Notes: generated by a model not told the origin, from the sequence alone. DNA of 64,000 bases from CAVQUE01 sp046290435 (GCA_046290435.1 JBKAGO010000037.1:62001-126000); one strand, 5' to 3'; numbered from the stretch's first letter, positions 25,312 through 34,512 are shown. Numbers and translations are program-made.

Positions 25312-27629
25312 CGGCCCTGGGCAACACGCTGCGCGTCGAGCGCGACGGTTGGCTCCTCGTCGAGTCGGGCTGGAACGCCGACCGGGCAGTGGCGATCGGG
25401 TCGAACTTCTCCTCTGGCAACGGCTACCTCGGCTACCGCGGCACCGCACCCGAACAGGGCGCCGCCGACTACATGGCGTTGGTGGTCACCGACACCTACG
25501 ACTGCGCCGATGGTCACTGGACCGAGCTCGCGACGGTGCCCAATCCCTTGTTCGTCGCCGCCGCCGTCGATGGTGTGCCGCTCGCCATGGCCTCCGCAGC
25601 CGACGTCGAGCGCTCCCTCGACCTCGCCGACGGGCGTGTCGGCGGACGGTTCTCCCACGCCCTGCCCGGCGGCAGCGTCGACGTCTCCTACGAGCGTCTC
25701 GCGAGCTACGACCGACTCCACGTCCTCGCCCAGCGCTGGACGCTGCACGCATCCACCGACGTCGTCGTCGACCTAGAAGCCGGCATCGACACCGACATCT
25801 GGAGCCTCAATGGCCGACACCTCCCCGACATCGCGCTGGCGCCCGACGGCGACACCCTGGTGGCATCGGCCACCACGGTGGAGAGCGGCATCGACATCGT
25901 CGTCGCGGCGCGGACGGTCCTGACGGGCGGCACCCCCACCGGCGCAGCCGACGGGCCGGTCGTCGACGGCGACCGGCTGGTCACCCGGACGAGCATCGCG
26001 GTCGCGGCCGGCACGTCGCTCATCGTCGACAGCATCGCCGCAGTGGTGACCTCCAACGACACGGCCGACCCTCGGTCGGGTGCGCTCGACCACGTCGCCG
26101 TCGCCGCAGCCGACGGCTACGACGCGCTGCTCGATGCGAGCCGCACGCACTGGGACCGCATCTGGTCGGCGAGCGACGTCGAGATCGACGGCGACGTCGT
26201 CGATCAGGCCTGCCTGCGCTTCAGCCTCTACCACAACCGCATCTGCACGCCGGCCCACACCGACCATCTGCCGGTCGGCGCCCGGGGCCTGTCGTGTCAG
26301 GCCTACCAGGGGTCGGCGTTCTGGGATCAAGAGGTCTACAACCTCCCTGCGTTCCTGTTCACCGAACCCGAGATCGCCCGATCGATCCTGATCTACCGCC
26401 ATCGCACCCTCGACGGCGCCCGCCGCAAGGCCGCCCGCCTCGGCTACGACGGCGCGTACTACGCCTGGATCTCGGGGCTCACCGGCGACGAGTTGTGCCC
26501 GGACGTGTTCTTCACCGACGTGCTCACCGGTCGGCCGATCCGTAATCACTTCAACGTGTGGCAGATGCACGTCGCCCCCGATGTCGTCACCACCCTCGAG
26601 CGCTATGTCGAGGTCACCGGCGATGTCGAACTGCTCGTCGACCACGGCGCCGAGATCGCGTTCGAGGTGGCCCGGTTCCTGCGTTCGTTCGTCCGCTACG
26701 ACGATTGGCGCGGCGTGTACCACTGCATTCGTCTGCTCGGACCCGACGAGTGGCACGAGAACGTCGACGACAACGCGTTCACCAACCACCAGACCGCGGC
26801 CGCGCTGCGGTTCGCCGTCGCCACCCACGAACGGCTCGCAGCCGAGCACCCCGACGCCCTGGCCGCGCTGGCAGAGCGGATCGGGCTGCACGACGACGAG
26901 GTCGACGGGTGGCGTCGGGTGCGCGACCACATCGTGTTGCCCGAACCGGGCGACGACGGACTCATCGAACAGTTCGCGGGCTTCTTCGACCTCGAGGACA
27001 TCACCCCCGCCGAGCTACGCACCCGTCTGCTGCACCCCCAGGAGTACTGGGGTTGGCCCAACGGCATCGCGGTGCACACCCAGGTGTCGAAACAGGCCGA
27101 CATCGCCATGTTGTTGTGGCTGCACCGGGAGCGCTTCGACGACGACACGGCGCTGGCCAACTACACGTACTACGAGCCCCGCTGCTCCCACGACTCGTCG
27201 CTGAGCCACGCTGCGCACGGCATGGTCGCCGTCGGCATCGGCGACGCCGAGCGGGCACACGCCCACTTCCGGCGCACCGCCACGGTCGACCTGTTGAACA
27301 CCCAGCACGCGGTCGTGGGCGGCACCTTCATCGGCGGGATCCACACCGCGGCCTGCGGCGGCACCGCGCAGCTCGCCGTGCAGGGCTTCGGCGGCCTGTC
27401 GTTCGCCGACGGCCGGCTGCGGATCGATCCCCTGCTGCCGTCGGCCTGGACGGGCCTGCGCTATCCGATCACCTGGCGCGGCGCCCGCCTGACCGTGAAC
27501 ATCACCCGCGCCGAGGAGGCCACGGCGGTGACCATCGAAGCCGCCGCCGCCAACCCGGCGTCGGTCGAGTTGGACGTCCTGGGCCGCCCTGTCGCCGTGC
27601 CCCCCGGCGCCGCCGTCACCGTCGGCTGA
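25308..27629 (+). CDS. GH65 disaccharide phosphorylase (maltose/trehalose/kojibiose type)
   Basis: 773 aa. It has the N-terminal beta-sandwich (SSGNGYLGYRGT), the (alpha/alpha)6 barrel with FWDQEVYNLPAFLF, the catalytic acid motif GPDEWHENVDDNAFTN (acid expected in PDEWHE, about 479-484), VSKQADIAMLL, and the C-terminal phosphate-loop histidine/serine region SHDSSLSHAAHG. GH65 phosphorylases split an alpha-glucosyl disaccharide with phosphate, giving beta-glucose 1-phosphate and glucose. Coupling with pgmB saves one ATP per disaccharide. Which disaccharide cannot be read from sequence. There is no transporter gene beside it. Confidence 0.9.
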   Translation: MTALGNTLRVERDGWLLVESGWNADRAVAIGSNFSSGNGYLGYRGTAPEQGAADYMALVVTDTYDCADGHWTELATVPNPLFVAAAVDGVPLAMASAADVERSLDLADGRVGGRFSHALPGGSVDVSYERLASYDRLHVLAQRWTLHASTDVVVDLEAGIDTDIWSLNGRHLPDIALAPDGDTLVASATTVESGIDIVVAARTVLTGGTPTGAADGPVVDGDRLVTRTSIAVAAGTSLIVDSIAAVVTSNDTADPRSGALDHVAVAAADGYDALLDASRTHWDRIWSASDVEIDGDVVDQACLRFSLYHNRICTPAHTDHLPVGARGLSCQAYQGSAFWDQEVYNLPAFLFTEPEIARSILIYRHRTLDGARRKAARLGYDGAYYAWISGLTGDELCPDVFFTDVLTGRPIRNHFNVWQMHVAPDVVTTLERYVEVTGDVELLVDHGAEIAFEVARFLRSFVRYDDWRGVYHCIRLLGPDEWHENVDDNAFTNHQTAAALRFAVATHERLAAEHPDALAALAERIGLHDDEVDGWRRVRDHIVLPEPGDDGLIEQFAGFFDLEDITPAELRTRLLHPQEYWGWPNGIAVHTQVSKQADIAMLLWLHRERFDDDTALANYTYYEPRCSHDSSLSHAAHGMVAVGIGDAERAHAHFRRTATVDLLNTQHAVVGGTFIGGIHTAACGGTAQLAVQGFGGLSFADGRLRIDPLLPSAWTGLRYPITWRGARLTVNITRAEEATAVTIEAAAANPASVELDVLGRPVAVPPGAAVTVG

Positions 27630-27650
27630 CCACTGGGCTGACCAACCACT

Positions 27651-27813
27651 GGGGTCAAGTCGTACTTTCAACCAACTCCGAACCGACGAGCCCACCAGGC
27701 CTTCGGACCTCGAGTTGGTTGAAAGTACGACTTGACCCCTGCAGACCGAACCGATGAGCCCACCAGGCCTTCGGACCTCGAGTTGGTTGAAAGTACGACT
27801 TGACCCCTGCAGT
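27651..27813. repeat. REP-like palindromic repeat element
   Basis: A 28-base arm at 27651-27678 (starting GGGGTCAAGTCGTACTTTCA) is the exact reverse complement of 27712-27739, enclosing a 33-base loop. Loop plus right arm are then repeated with a 68-base period (right arm again at 27780-27807), differing by one or two bases. A third partial duplication, CCCCTGCAGTTCCG, follows. It lies between two convergent gene ends and would fold into a long hairpin in RNA, so it may double as a bidirectional terminator. Confidence 0.85.
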
Positions 27814-27851
27814 TCCGACCCCTGCAGTTCCGAGACCCTGCCCTCCCCGCG

Positions 27852-28898
27852 CTAGCCGAAGGTGACGCGGACCACGGCAGCTTGTTCGACGCTGCCGTCG
27901 CGGGCGCTGAGGGTCTTGAACACCACGGCGCCCGAACCCTCGCCCGGGTTGTCCCACTCGAGCTCGTCGTCGAAGGGTGCCATCTCGGTGCCGCCGCCGG
28001 TGACGAAGCCCTCGAAGAGGGGATCGTCCTCGCCGTCGGCGCGGATGTCGATGTTGACGGTGCCCTCGAAGGCCAGTGCCGAACCCTCGACCTCGAGCGG
28101 GCTGGTGATCTCGTCGAGTGCGTCGGGTTCGTCGACCTCGATGTTCTCGGTGGCCGAACCGAGCACCCACCAGGTGTCGTCGGGGCCGAGCTGGCGGACG
28201 AACACCGTCGTGACCGGCCCGCTGTCGTCGGAGGTGATCTCGATCTCGCCCGACCGGGAGTCGCCCTGCATGAACTCGCCGACCACCGGATCGGTGAAGC
28301 CCACGAAATCAGTGGCGAAGCCGCGTGCTGCGGCCACCGGCTCGGTGTAGCGGACACCGCTGTCGAACCACGGCCACACCGCGGAGGCGTACACCTCGGG
28401 GTCGACCGGTGGCGGCTCGGGCGTGGCGGTCGGCTCGGGCTCGGGCGTCGCCGTCGGCTCGGGAGTGGGCGTGGCCACCGGCGTGGGCGTCGGGTCGGGT
28501 TCGGCGGTCGGCTCCTCGGTCGGCTCCGGGGTGGCCGTCTCCTCCGGTGTGGGTGTCTCCTCCGGGGTCTCGGTGACCTCGGGCGTGGCATCGGTGGCCA
28601 CGTCGTCGCCGTCGTCGTCGTCGCCCCCGGCGAGCAGTGCGATCGCCAGCACGACGATCAGCACCACGACACCACCGGCGATGGCCGCCGCCCACGACGG
28701 CACCGAGTCCCAGAAGCTCCCATCGTCCTCGCCGTCACCGGGGCCGCCACCACCGGGCGGCGGACCACCGGGTCCGCCGGGCTGGTCGGGTCCACCAGGA
28801 CCGGGCGGCTCCTGCGGTGTGTACTGGGGCAGCCGCTGCGTGGCGTCCATCGGCGGATTCGCGTCGAACGGCCGCTCGGGGTTGACGGGATCGCTCAT
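27852..28898 (-). CDS. Membrane-anchored protein with Thr/Pro/Glu linker and Gmad2-like domain
   Basis: 348 aa from ATG 28898. A Pro/Gly-rich cytoplasmic head (to about 65) precedes one membrane helix (AAAIAGGVVVLIVVLAIALL), an Asp-rich stretch, a Thr-Pro-Glu repeat linker (about 105-165), and a C-terminal extracytoplasmic region. Its last 90 residues fit a Gmad2 (Ig-like) domain: ITSPLEVEGSALAFEGTVNI then GAVVFKTLSARDGS. Gmad2 is found in spore-germination and other envelope proteins. No enzyme is seen; a surface adhesin or sensor stalk is plausible. Confidence 0.75.
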   Translation of the reverse strand: MSDPVNPERPFDANPPMDATQRLPQYTPQEPPGPGGPDQPGGPGGPPPGGGGPGDGEDDGSFWDSVPSWAAAIAGGVVVLIVVLAIALLAGGDDDDGDDVATDATPEVTETPEETPTPEETATPEPTEEPTAEPDPTPTPVATPTPEPTATPEPEPTATPEPPPVDPEVYASAVWPWFDSGVRYTEPVAAARGFATDFVGFTDPVVGEFMQGDSRSGEIEITSDDSGPVTTVFVRQLGPDDTWWVLGSATENIEVDEPDALDEITSPLEVEGSALAFEGTVNIDIRADGEDDPLFEGFVTGGGTEMAPFDDELEWDNPGEGSGAVVFKTLSARDGSVEQAAVVRVTFG

Positions 28899-29127
28899 GT
28901 CGTGTCTTCTCCTGATGCATGCATTCGGGCACGCTCGTGGCGAGCATCGACCGACGCCACCCATCGTGGCAGAGGCGAAGGGCCCGCTCGTGTGGAACGC
29001 ACGGATCGGGCCCACCCTGCGAGCGCCCACAACAGACGCATGGTGCGCCTGTCGAGGACTGCGCCCGTCGAGGCCGCACCAGTGGTGGCGCTTGCGCCGG
29101 TGGCGCGTCGGCGGGATGCTGCTACCC

Positions 29128-29883
29128 ATGTCGCCGCCTCCCGACACCACCCGCGTCGATTTCCACTTCGACGTCATGTGCCCGTACGCCTACCAGACCT
29201 CACGCTGGATCCGGAACGTGCGCCGCCAGAACGGCATCGACATCGCGTGGCGGTTCTTCTCACTGGAGGAGATCAACCGCGTCGAGGGCAAGAAGCACCC
29301 GTGGGAGCGGCCCTGGTCCTACGGCTGGTCGATGATGCGCATCGGCGCCCTGCTCCGGCGCACCAGCATGGACGACCTCGACCGCTGGTACGAACGGGCC
29401 GGCCGGGCGCTCCACGAGGAGGGCCACAAGCCCCACGAACCCGCCGTCGCCCGCCACCTGTTGGCCGAGCTCGGCCTGTCGCCCGATCTCGTCGACGAGG
29501 CCATCGCCGACGAGACCACCCACGACGAGGTGCGCGCCGAACACGACCGGGTCGTCGCCGCCGGTGGGTTCGGTGTGCCCACGTTGTTCTTCGGCGACCA
29601 GTGCCTGTTCGGTCCCGTCCTGATCGACCCGCCCGACGGCGACGCGGCGCTGCGGCTGTGGTCGGCGGTGGCGGCCTGGGCGGAGTTCCCGCACCTCTAC
29701 GAGCTCCAGCGCCCCAAGACCCGCGCCGACGAGCACGCGATAACCGAGACGTTCCGGCCCTACCTCGAAGCCCGCGACTGGGTCAGCATCGACCGCGGCG
29801 TCGAGATCGGTTTCGGCGCCGACGGCTTCGAGATCGCGGGCACGGCCGACACCATCAGCGAACGACGGAAAGGCACCCCATGA
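29128..29883 (+). CDS. DsbA-family oxidoreductase (mycothiol-dependent type likely)
   Basis: 251 aa from ATG 29128 (29116 is an alternative). It has a thioredoxin fold with a helical insert; the active site is VMCPYAY, so only the first Cys of the CxxC pair is present (CPYA). The cis-Pro loop is GGFGVPTLFFGD. Proteins of this shape in actinobacteria act with mycothiol as nitroreductases or isomerases; a monothiol active site fits a transferase or isomerase better than a disulfide oxidase. The stop overlaps the start of a mycothiol-type maleylpyruvate isomerase family gene, which supports that reading. Confidence 0.8.
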   Translation: MSPPPDTTRVDFHFDVMCPYAYQTSRWIRNVRRQNGIDIAWRFFSLEEINRVEGKKHPWERPWSYGWSMMRIGALLRRTSMDDLDRWYERAGRALHEEGHKPHEPAVARHLLAELGLSPDLVDEAIADETTHDEVRAEHDRVVAAGGFGVPTLFFGDQCLFGPVLIDPPDGDAALRLWSAVAAWAEFPHLYELQRPKTRADEHAITETFRPYLEARDWVSIDRGVEIGFGADGFEIAGTADTISERRKGTP

Positions 29884-30695
29884 CCGACACCCACCCCACA
29901 GCCACCGGCACCGGCACAGACCCCGCTGTCACGAACCTCTTCGTCTGCTGGGATTCCCTCGACGGGCTCTTCGCCTCGCTCGACGGCGCCGAGTGGGACA
30001 CACCGTCGCTGTGTCCGGACTGGACGGTGCGCCAGACGCTGGTCCATCTGGCCTCGATCGAGGCGATGCTCGCCGGCAAGGGTGCCCGGTCGTTCGGCGA
30101 GAACCTGCCCTTCGGTGAGGCCCTCGCCGCCGCCGAGGAACTCGAGACGCTCGACCCGCCCGCGCTGCTGGCGCGATGGGCCGACATCACCGCGGTCCGG
30201 CGCGAGGAGTTGGCCGCCATGTCGGCCGAGGACCTGGCCCACCCGTCGGTCACCCCGGTCGGCCCCGCAACCTACGGTCGCTTCATGGCGGTGCGGGTGT
30301 TCGACTGCTGGGTGCACGAACAGGACGTGCGCGTGCCGCTGGGCAGGCCCGGTCACGAGGGTGGGCCCGCGGCCGAGATGGCCATCGACGAGATCGCCGG
30401 ATCGCTGGGCTACATCGTCGGAAAGAAGATCGGCCTCGGCGACGGCCAGGCCATCACCTTCGAGTTGACCGGTCCGGTCACGCGCACGATGCACGTCGCC
30501 GTCGACGGCCGTGCCGCCGTGATCGACGAACTCGACGACCCGACGGTCACCCTCACCGCCGACTCCACCACCTTCGCCCTGCTGGCCTGCGGGCGCATCG
30601 ACCCCCAGGGACCCATCGACGACGGCCGCATCACCTGGTCCGGCGACACCGAGATCGGCGACCGAGCCGCCCGCTCCCTCCGCTTCACCATGTGA
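29880..30695 (+). CDS. Maleylpyruvate isomerase family mycothiol-dependent protein (DinB-like)
   Basis: 271 aa. The N-terminal DinB/MDMPI four-helix bundle has the family signature SLCPDWTVRQTLVHLASIE (metal-binding His of the VHLAS helix) and VRVFDCWVHEQDVR, whose His-Glu-Gln-Asp continues the metal site. A C-terminal sterol-carrier-like domain (about 165-270) follows. Relatives use mycothiol as cofactor for isomerisation or conjugation. It is translationally coupled (ATGA) to the DsbA-like gene, suggesting the two act on the same substrate. Confidence 0.83.
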   Translation: MTDTHPTATGTGTDPAVTNLFVCWDSLDGLFASLDGAEWDTPSLCPDWTVRQTLVHLASIEAMLAGKGARSFGENLPFGEALAAAEELETLDPPALLARWADITAVRREELAAMSAEDLAHPSVTPVGPATYGRFMAVRVFDCWVHEQDVRVPLGRPGHEGGPAAEMAIDEIAGSLGYIVGKKIGLGDGQAITFELTGPVTRTMHVAVDGRAAVIDELDDPTVTLTADSTTFALLACGRIDPQGPIDDGRITWSGDTEIGDRAARSLRFTM

Positions 30696-30743
30696 GCCAT
30701 GTGCGAAGCCAGACGTCGGGCATCGGGCCATGCGGCGGGCCGT

Positions 30744-31535
30744 TCAGTCCCGCGCGGGTGCGCCGTGGCGGCCGGCTCCGGCGGCGAAGCGTCGAGCACC
30801 TGCGGTGGTCTCGCCCGAGCGGACCACGGCCCGACCCAGCATCGCCTCGTTGGCGAGCGCTTCGCCGAGATCCATCGACCACTGCTCATACGACGACCGC
30901 CGGTCGGCGCGTAGGCACACCTGCGGCAACGCAGCCAGCTGCTCGGCCAGCACGATTGCCTCGTCGAGCGCTGCGCCGGGCGCCACCACCCGGTTGGCCA
31001 GCCCGATGCGCTCGGACTCCTCTGCACCGACCTCGCGCCCGGTGAGGATCAGGTCGAGCGCCCGCGAATGCCCGATCAAGCGGGTCAGCCGGATGGTGCC
31101 ACCGTCGACGAGCGGTACGCCCCAGCGGCGGCAGAACACCCCGAAGGCGGCGTCGGCGGCCATGACCCGCAGGTCGCACCACACCGCCAGCTCCAGGCCG
31201 CCGGCCACGGCGTAGCCCTCGACTGCGGCGATGACCGGCTTGTCGAGCAGCAGCCGGGTGGGTCCCATCGGCCCGATCGAACCGACGATCTCGTCGGGTC
31301 CGAGCCCGGTGATCTTGTTGCCCCGCTCGGTCGCAACCGCCTTGAGATCGGCCCCGGCACAGAACGTGCCATCGGCGCCGGTCAGCACGGCAACCGAGAG
31401 CACATCGTCTGCGTCGAACGCGACGAAGGCCTCGTACAGCGCCTCGGCGGTGGGCCCGTCGACCGCATTGCGGGCGGCGGGCCGGTCGATGGTGACGATC
31501 CGCACCGGCCCCCGGTCCTCGACATGCACCGTCAT
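30744..31535 (-). CDS. Crotonase (enoyl-CoA hydratase/isomerase) family protein
   Basis: 263 aa. The oxyanion-hole motifs are present (FCAGADLKA and VEGYAVAGGLELAVWCD), as is the first catalytic Glu (in GGLELA). The second hydratase Glu, normally in a QPE context, is replaced: the segment reads FGVFCRRWGVPLVDGGTIRL. This subgroup is common in actinobacteria, but true hydration of enoyl-CoA is doubtful; isomerase or another CoA-thioester reaction is more likely. The start overlaps the upstream stop (ATGA). Confidence 0.83.
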   Translation of the reverse strand: MTVHVEDRGPVRIVTIDRPAARNAVDGPTAEALYEAFVAFDADDVLSVAVLTGADGTFCAGADLKAVATERGNKITGLGPDEIVGSIGPMGPTRLLLDKPVIAAVEGYAVAGGLELAVWCDLRVMAADAAFGVFCRRWGVPLVDGGTIRLTRLIGHSRALDLILTGREVGAEESERIGLANRVVAPGAALDEAIVLAEQLAALPQVCLRADRRSSYEQWSMDLGEALANEAMLGRAVVRSGETTAGARRFAAGAGRHGAPARD

Positions 31536-31927
31536 GATCGCCCCCTGTCGGCCAGGGCGGCTCGGGCATCGTCGATCGCGGCCACGACGAGATCGGGGTC
31601 GTCAGGCGGATCGATCTGCAACACGATGCGGTCGAACCGGCTGGCCTCGTCGAGATCGATCACCACCACCCGGTCGGCCCGGTACACCCGCCACCACTGA
31701 CGCTTCGCCGTGCGGCCGTGGAAGTAGCCGACCGCAGCCATACGGGGGAACCCCAGCCCGGCCGCTCGCATCCAGAGATCGGCCTTGGCTTCCGATGTCG
31801 GCCGTACCTTCGCCGACACGATCCGTCCCGTCGGTAGCTCGAGGCGGCTGCGCAGACCCCAGAACCGGTCGGCTCCGGTCACGTTCACGTCGAGTGCTGT
31901 CGAATCGACACGCACTTCCAGGCCCAT
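31532..31927 (-). CDS. Hypothetical protein, small beta-rich (PH-like)
   Basis: 131 aa with a GGAGGTGG ribosome-binding site. It is not recognised with confidence. The alternating strands (RVDSTALDVNVTG, WRVYRADRVVVIDLD) and a final helix (VVAAIDDARAALADR) resemble small PH-like domain proteins. It is probably cytoplasmic. It is coupled to the crotonase gene by a 4-base overlap, so it may assist or regulate that enzyme. Confidence 0.6.
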   Translation of the reverse strand: MGLEVRVDSTALDVNVTGADRFWGLRSRLELPTGRIVSAKVRPTSEAKADLWMRAAGLGFPRMAAVGYFHGRTAKRQWWRVYRADRVVVIDLDEASRFDRIVLQIDPPDDPDLVVAAIDDARAALADRGRS

Positions 31928-32099
31928 CGCTGTCCACCTCCACGGCGATCATGTACTGTTGGAGAACCGCCTCGGGCAGTATCGCCGCACTGCTCCGCAA
32001 GCGACAGTGCCGTTGGCCCCGTGGTCCGGGCCCACCGGATCAGGGCCGTTCTCCCAGCTTCGTCACACCAGCCCGTACCGACGCGCCCATGCCTGCAGA

Positions 32100-32489
32100 T
32101 CACTCGGCGGGGTAGGTCCGCAGCTCGATCCGGTGACCGTCGGGATCGCGCAGGTACCCCCCGAGACCGCGCCCCCGGGCGCCCGAGATCATCGTCGGCT
32201 CGCGCTCGAACAGGTCACCGTGCTCGGCCATGAACCGGTCGAAGGCCGCGGCATCGACCACGAAGGCGACGTGATCCACGCCGCCGGAGCGGCCCGCGTC
32301 CGCGTCCGGCGTGCCCGGCAACAGATCGATGATGAACCCGTCGTTCACCCGCACCGAGGCGAACGGGCGGGTGCCGGCGGCGAGCTCGGCGAGTTGTTCG
32401 GTCTCGAGCCCGAAGAGGTCCCGGTACCAGGCAGCAGTCGCCGCCGGATCGGACACCACGAAGACGACATGGTCGATGGCATGGAACAT
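32100..32489 (-). CDS. VOC (glyoxalase/dioxygenase) superfamily protein
   Basis: 129 aa from ATG 32489, preceded by GGAGGT. Two beta-alpha-beta-beta-beta modules carry metal-ligand positions: His in FHAIDHVVFVV, His in GVDHVAFVV and Glu in DPDGHRIELRTY. The fold supports glyoxalase, epimerase or ring-cleaving chemistry. It is the last gene of a likely three-gene operon (SnoaL-like, dienoyl-CoA-reductase-like, VOC), pointing to a catabolic pathway. Confidence 0.83.
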   Translation of the reverse strand: MFHAIDHVVFVVSDPAATAAWYRDLFGLETEQLAELAAGTRPFASVRVNDGFIIDLLPGTPDADAGRSGGVDHVAFVVDAAAFDRFMAEHGDLFEREPTMISGARGRGLGGYLRDPDGHRIELRTYPAE

Positions 32490-32542
32490 GGCAGCACCTC
32501 CGCCGTTGACGGTAGCTGTCCGCCCGGCCACGGCTCGCGTCG

Positions 32543-34498
32543 TCAGATCGCCCGGGCGACTGCCGCCGCCTGGTGGATGGCGGGCAGGATGCCGTTGGTG
32601 CCGGTGACGTCACCGACGAGGTGCGTCGTCCACGGGCCGTCCATGTCCTCGAGGTACTCGGGCAGCTCACGGTTGGGGTGGTTGTAGCCCACCAGCACCA
32701 CGGTGGCCGCGGGCACGCTGCGCACCCGCTCGGTGAACGGCACGCCGATGATGACCTCGTCGGGGGTGATGCCCTGCAGGTAGTGGCCGCCGATGAAGTC
32801 GAAATCGCCCGACCACAACCGCTCACGGGCCGCTTCGACGGTGGCCGGCGGATACGGCAGCGTGGCGCCGATGCCGTCGTGGCGGCCGATCATCGTGACC
32901 GAAACGCCGGCCTGCAGCAGGGCGTCGGCGACCGAGATGGCCTCGAACGTGCCGGTGTCGTCGAACACCACTGCCGGTCCGACGATCTGCGCCCGTCCGC
33001 CGAAACCGAAGACGTCCCAGCTGGTGTAGACGTGGCCGAGGTCGTGACCGGCGATGGGAGCGATCGGGGTCGCCAGCTGGAACCCGTCGCGGCGCGGCGC
33101 GCTGCCGGTTGCGACGACGACCTCGTCGGGGGCGATCTCGGCGACGACGTCGGGATCGACCATCGAGTTGAGCGTGATGGTGACGCCCAGGCGTTCGATC
33201 TCGCCGGCGAGCCACTCGGTGATGGCGCCGATGTCGGAGCGGTGCGGCGCCGTGGCCGCGATGGCGACCTGGCCACCCAGATGGCGGGTGGCCTCGTGCA
33301 GGTGCACCTCGTGACCACGCAGGGCCGCGGTCCGGGCGGCTTCGAGACCGGCCGGACCGCCACCGACCACCAGCACCCGCTTGGCCACCGGCGCCGGGCC
33401 CTCGGGCTCGAACGACACCTTCTGCTCCTGGGCCGCGGCGACGTTGACGACACAACCGAGGCGACCCGTGGTCATCAGCTGGCCGACACAACCGATGTTG
33501 GAGCCGATGCAGGGGCGGATGAACGCCTCGTCGCCTCGCTGCGCCTTGTTCACGAGCTCGGGATCGGCGATGAGCGCCCGCACCATCGACACCAGATCCG
33601 CCGCACCGGAGGCGACGATGTGCTCGGCGTGATCGAGGGTCATGATCCGCCCCACCACGATGGTGGGCTTGGTGACCACCCGGGTGATGGCCTCGTTGGC
33701 GGGCATCTCGTGGCCCAGTGGATCGTCCATCGGCGACAGCAGTTTGTGGAACCGCCAGTACGAGCCCATGTGCAACGACACGTAGTCGACCAGCGGCTCG
33801 ACGATGCGCGCGATCTCGGCGTTGTCGCCCGGTGTGAGCCCGCCGGGGATGTACTCCTCGTTGGGGAGGCGGATGCCGACACAGAACTCGTCGCCGACCT
33901 CGGCACGGATGGCCTCGAGGATCTCCATCAGGAACCGCATGCGGTTCTCGAGTGACCCGCCGTACTCGTCGTCGCGCACGTTGGTGGCCGGCGACAGGAA
34001 CTGCTCGATCAGATAGCCGCTGGAGGCGTGCAGGTCCACGCCGTCGAGCCCGCCCGCCTTGCAGCGCCGGGCCGCAGCGGCGAAAGCGTCGACCATCTCG
34101 GCGATCCGGCTGCGGGTCATCGCCATCGGGATGCCGCCGACCATGGGGTTCGGGATGGCCGACGCCGAGATCTGGAACGCCGACTTCTTCGGCTTGGTAG
34201 CCGAACCGGGATGGTAGATCTGCGCCAGGATCGCCATGCCGTGACGGTGCATGCGGTCGCTGAGCTCGCGGTAGAACGGCACGATGTCGTCGCTGTAGAG
34301 TGGCAGCAGGCTGGGAGCGTCGGCGTGCACACCGGTGGCCTCGAGCGTGCTGAGCCCCACCCCACCGGCGGCGCGGGCCTCGTGGTAGGCGATGAGGTGG
34401 CCGCCGCCGAGCGCCGTGCCGTGCGCCGAGCGCACGATGCGGTTCTTCACCCGCAGCGGACCCAGGTCGATGGGTTGGAAGAGATGGTCGTAGGCCAT
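32543..34498 (-). CDS. Old-yellow-enzyme / 2,4-dienoyl-CoA reductase-like flavoprotein with altered Fe-S site
   Basis: 651 aa. The N-terminal FMN barrel (to about 330) opens with FQPIDLGPLRVKNRIV and includes the loop DLHASSGYLIEQFLSP. The Fe-S region follows, then an FAD/NAD-binding half (VVGGGPAGLEAART, about 388). In 2,4-dienoyl-CoA reductase four Cys bind a 4Fe-4S cluster in a CxxCxxxC...C pattern. Here the segment reads CIGSNIGCVGQ...GCVVN, so the second Cys is Ser (codon TCC). The enzyme should still move electrons from NAD(P)H via FAD if the cluster forms with Ser or another ligand. It lies in an operon with SnoaL-like and VOC proteins. Confidence 0.87.
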   Translation of the reverse strand: MAYDHLFQPIDLGPLRVKNRIVRSAHGTALGGGHLIAYHEARAAGGVGLSTLEATGVHADAPSLLPLYSDDIVPFYRELSDRMHRHGMAILAQIYHPGSATKPKKSAFQISASAIPNPMVGGIPMAMTRSRIAEMVDAFAAAARRCKAGGLDGVDLHASSGYLIEQFLSPATNVRDDEYGGSLENRMRFLMEILEAIRAEVGDEFCVGIRLPNEEYIPGGLTPGDNAEIARIVEPLVDYVSLHMGSYWRFHKLLSPMDDPLGHEMPANEAITRVVTKPTIVVGRIMTLDHAEHIVASGAADLVSMVRALIADPELVNKAQRGDEAFIRPCIGSNIGCVGQLMTTGRLGCVVNVAAAQEQKVSFEPEGPAPVAKRVLVVGGGPAGLEAARTAALRGHEVHLHEATRHLGGQVAIAATAPHRSDIGAITEWLAGEIERLGVTITLNSMVDPDVVAEIAPDEVVVATGSAPRRDGFQLATPIAPIAGHDLGHVYTSWDVFGFGGRAQIVGPAVVFDDTGTFEAISVADALLQAGVSVTMIGRHDGIGATLPYPPATVEAARERLWSGDFDFIGGHYLQGITPDEVIIGVPFTERVRSVPAATVVLVGYNHPNRELPEYLEDMDGPWTTHLVGDVTGTNGILPAIHQAAAVARAI

Positions 34499-34512
34499 GG
34501 GGTTCCTTCGGG

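Noticed and set aside
27651..27813. Possible CRISPR array
   Set aside because: Only two full units, palindromic arms too long, and the units are nearly identical throughout with no variable spacers; no cas genes.
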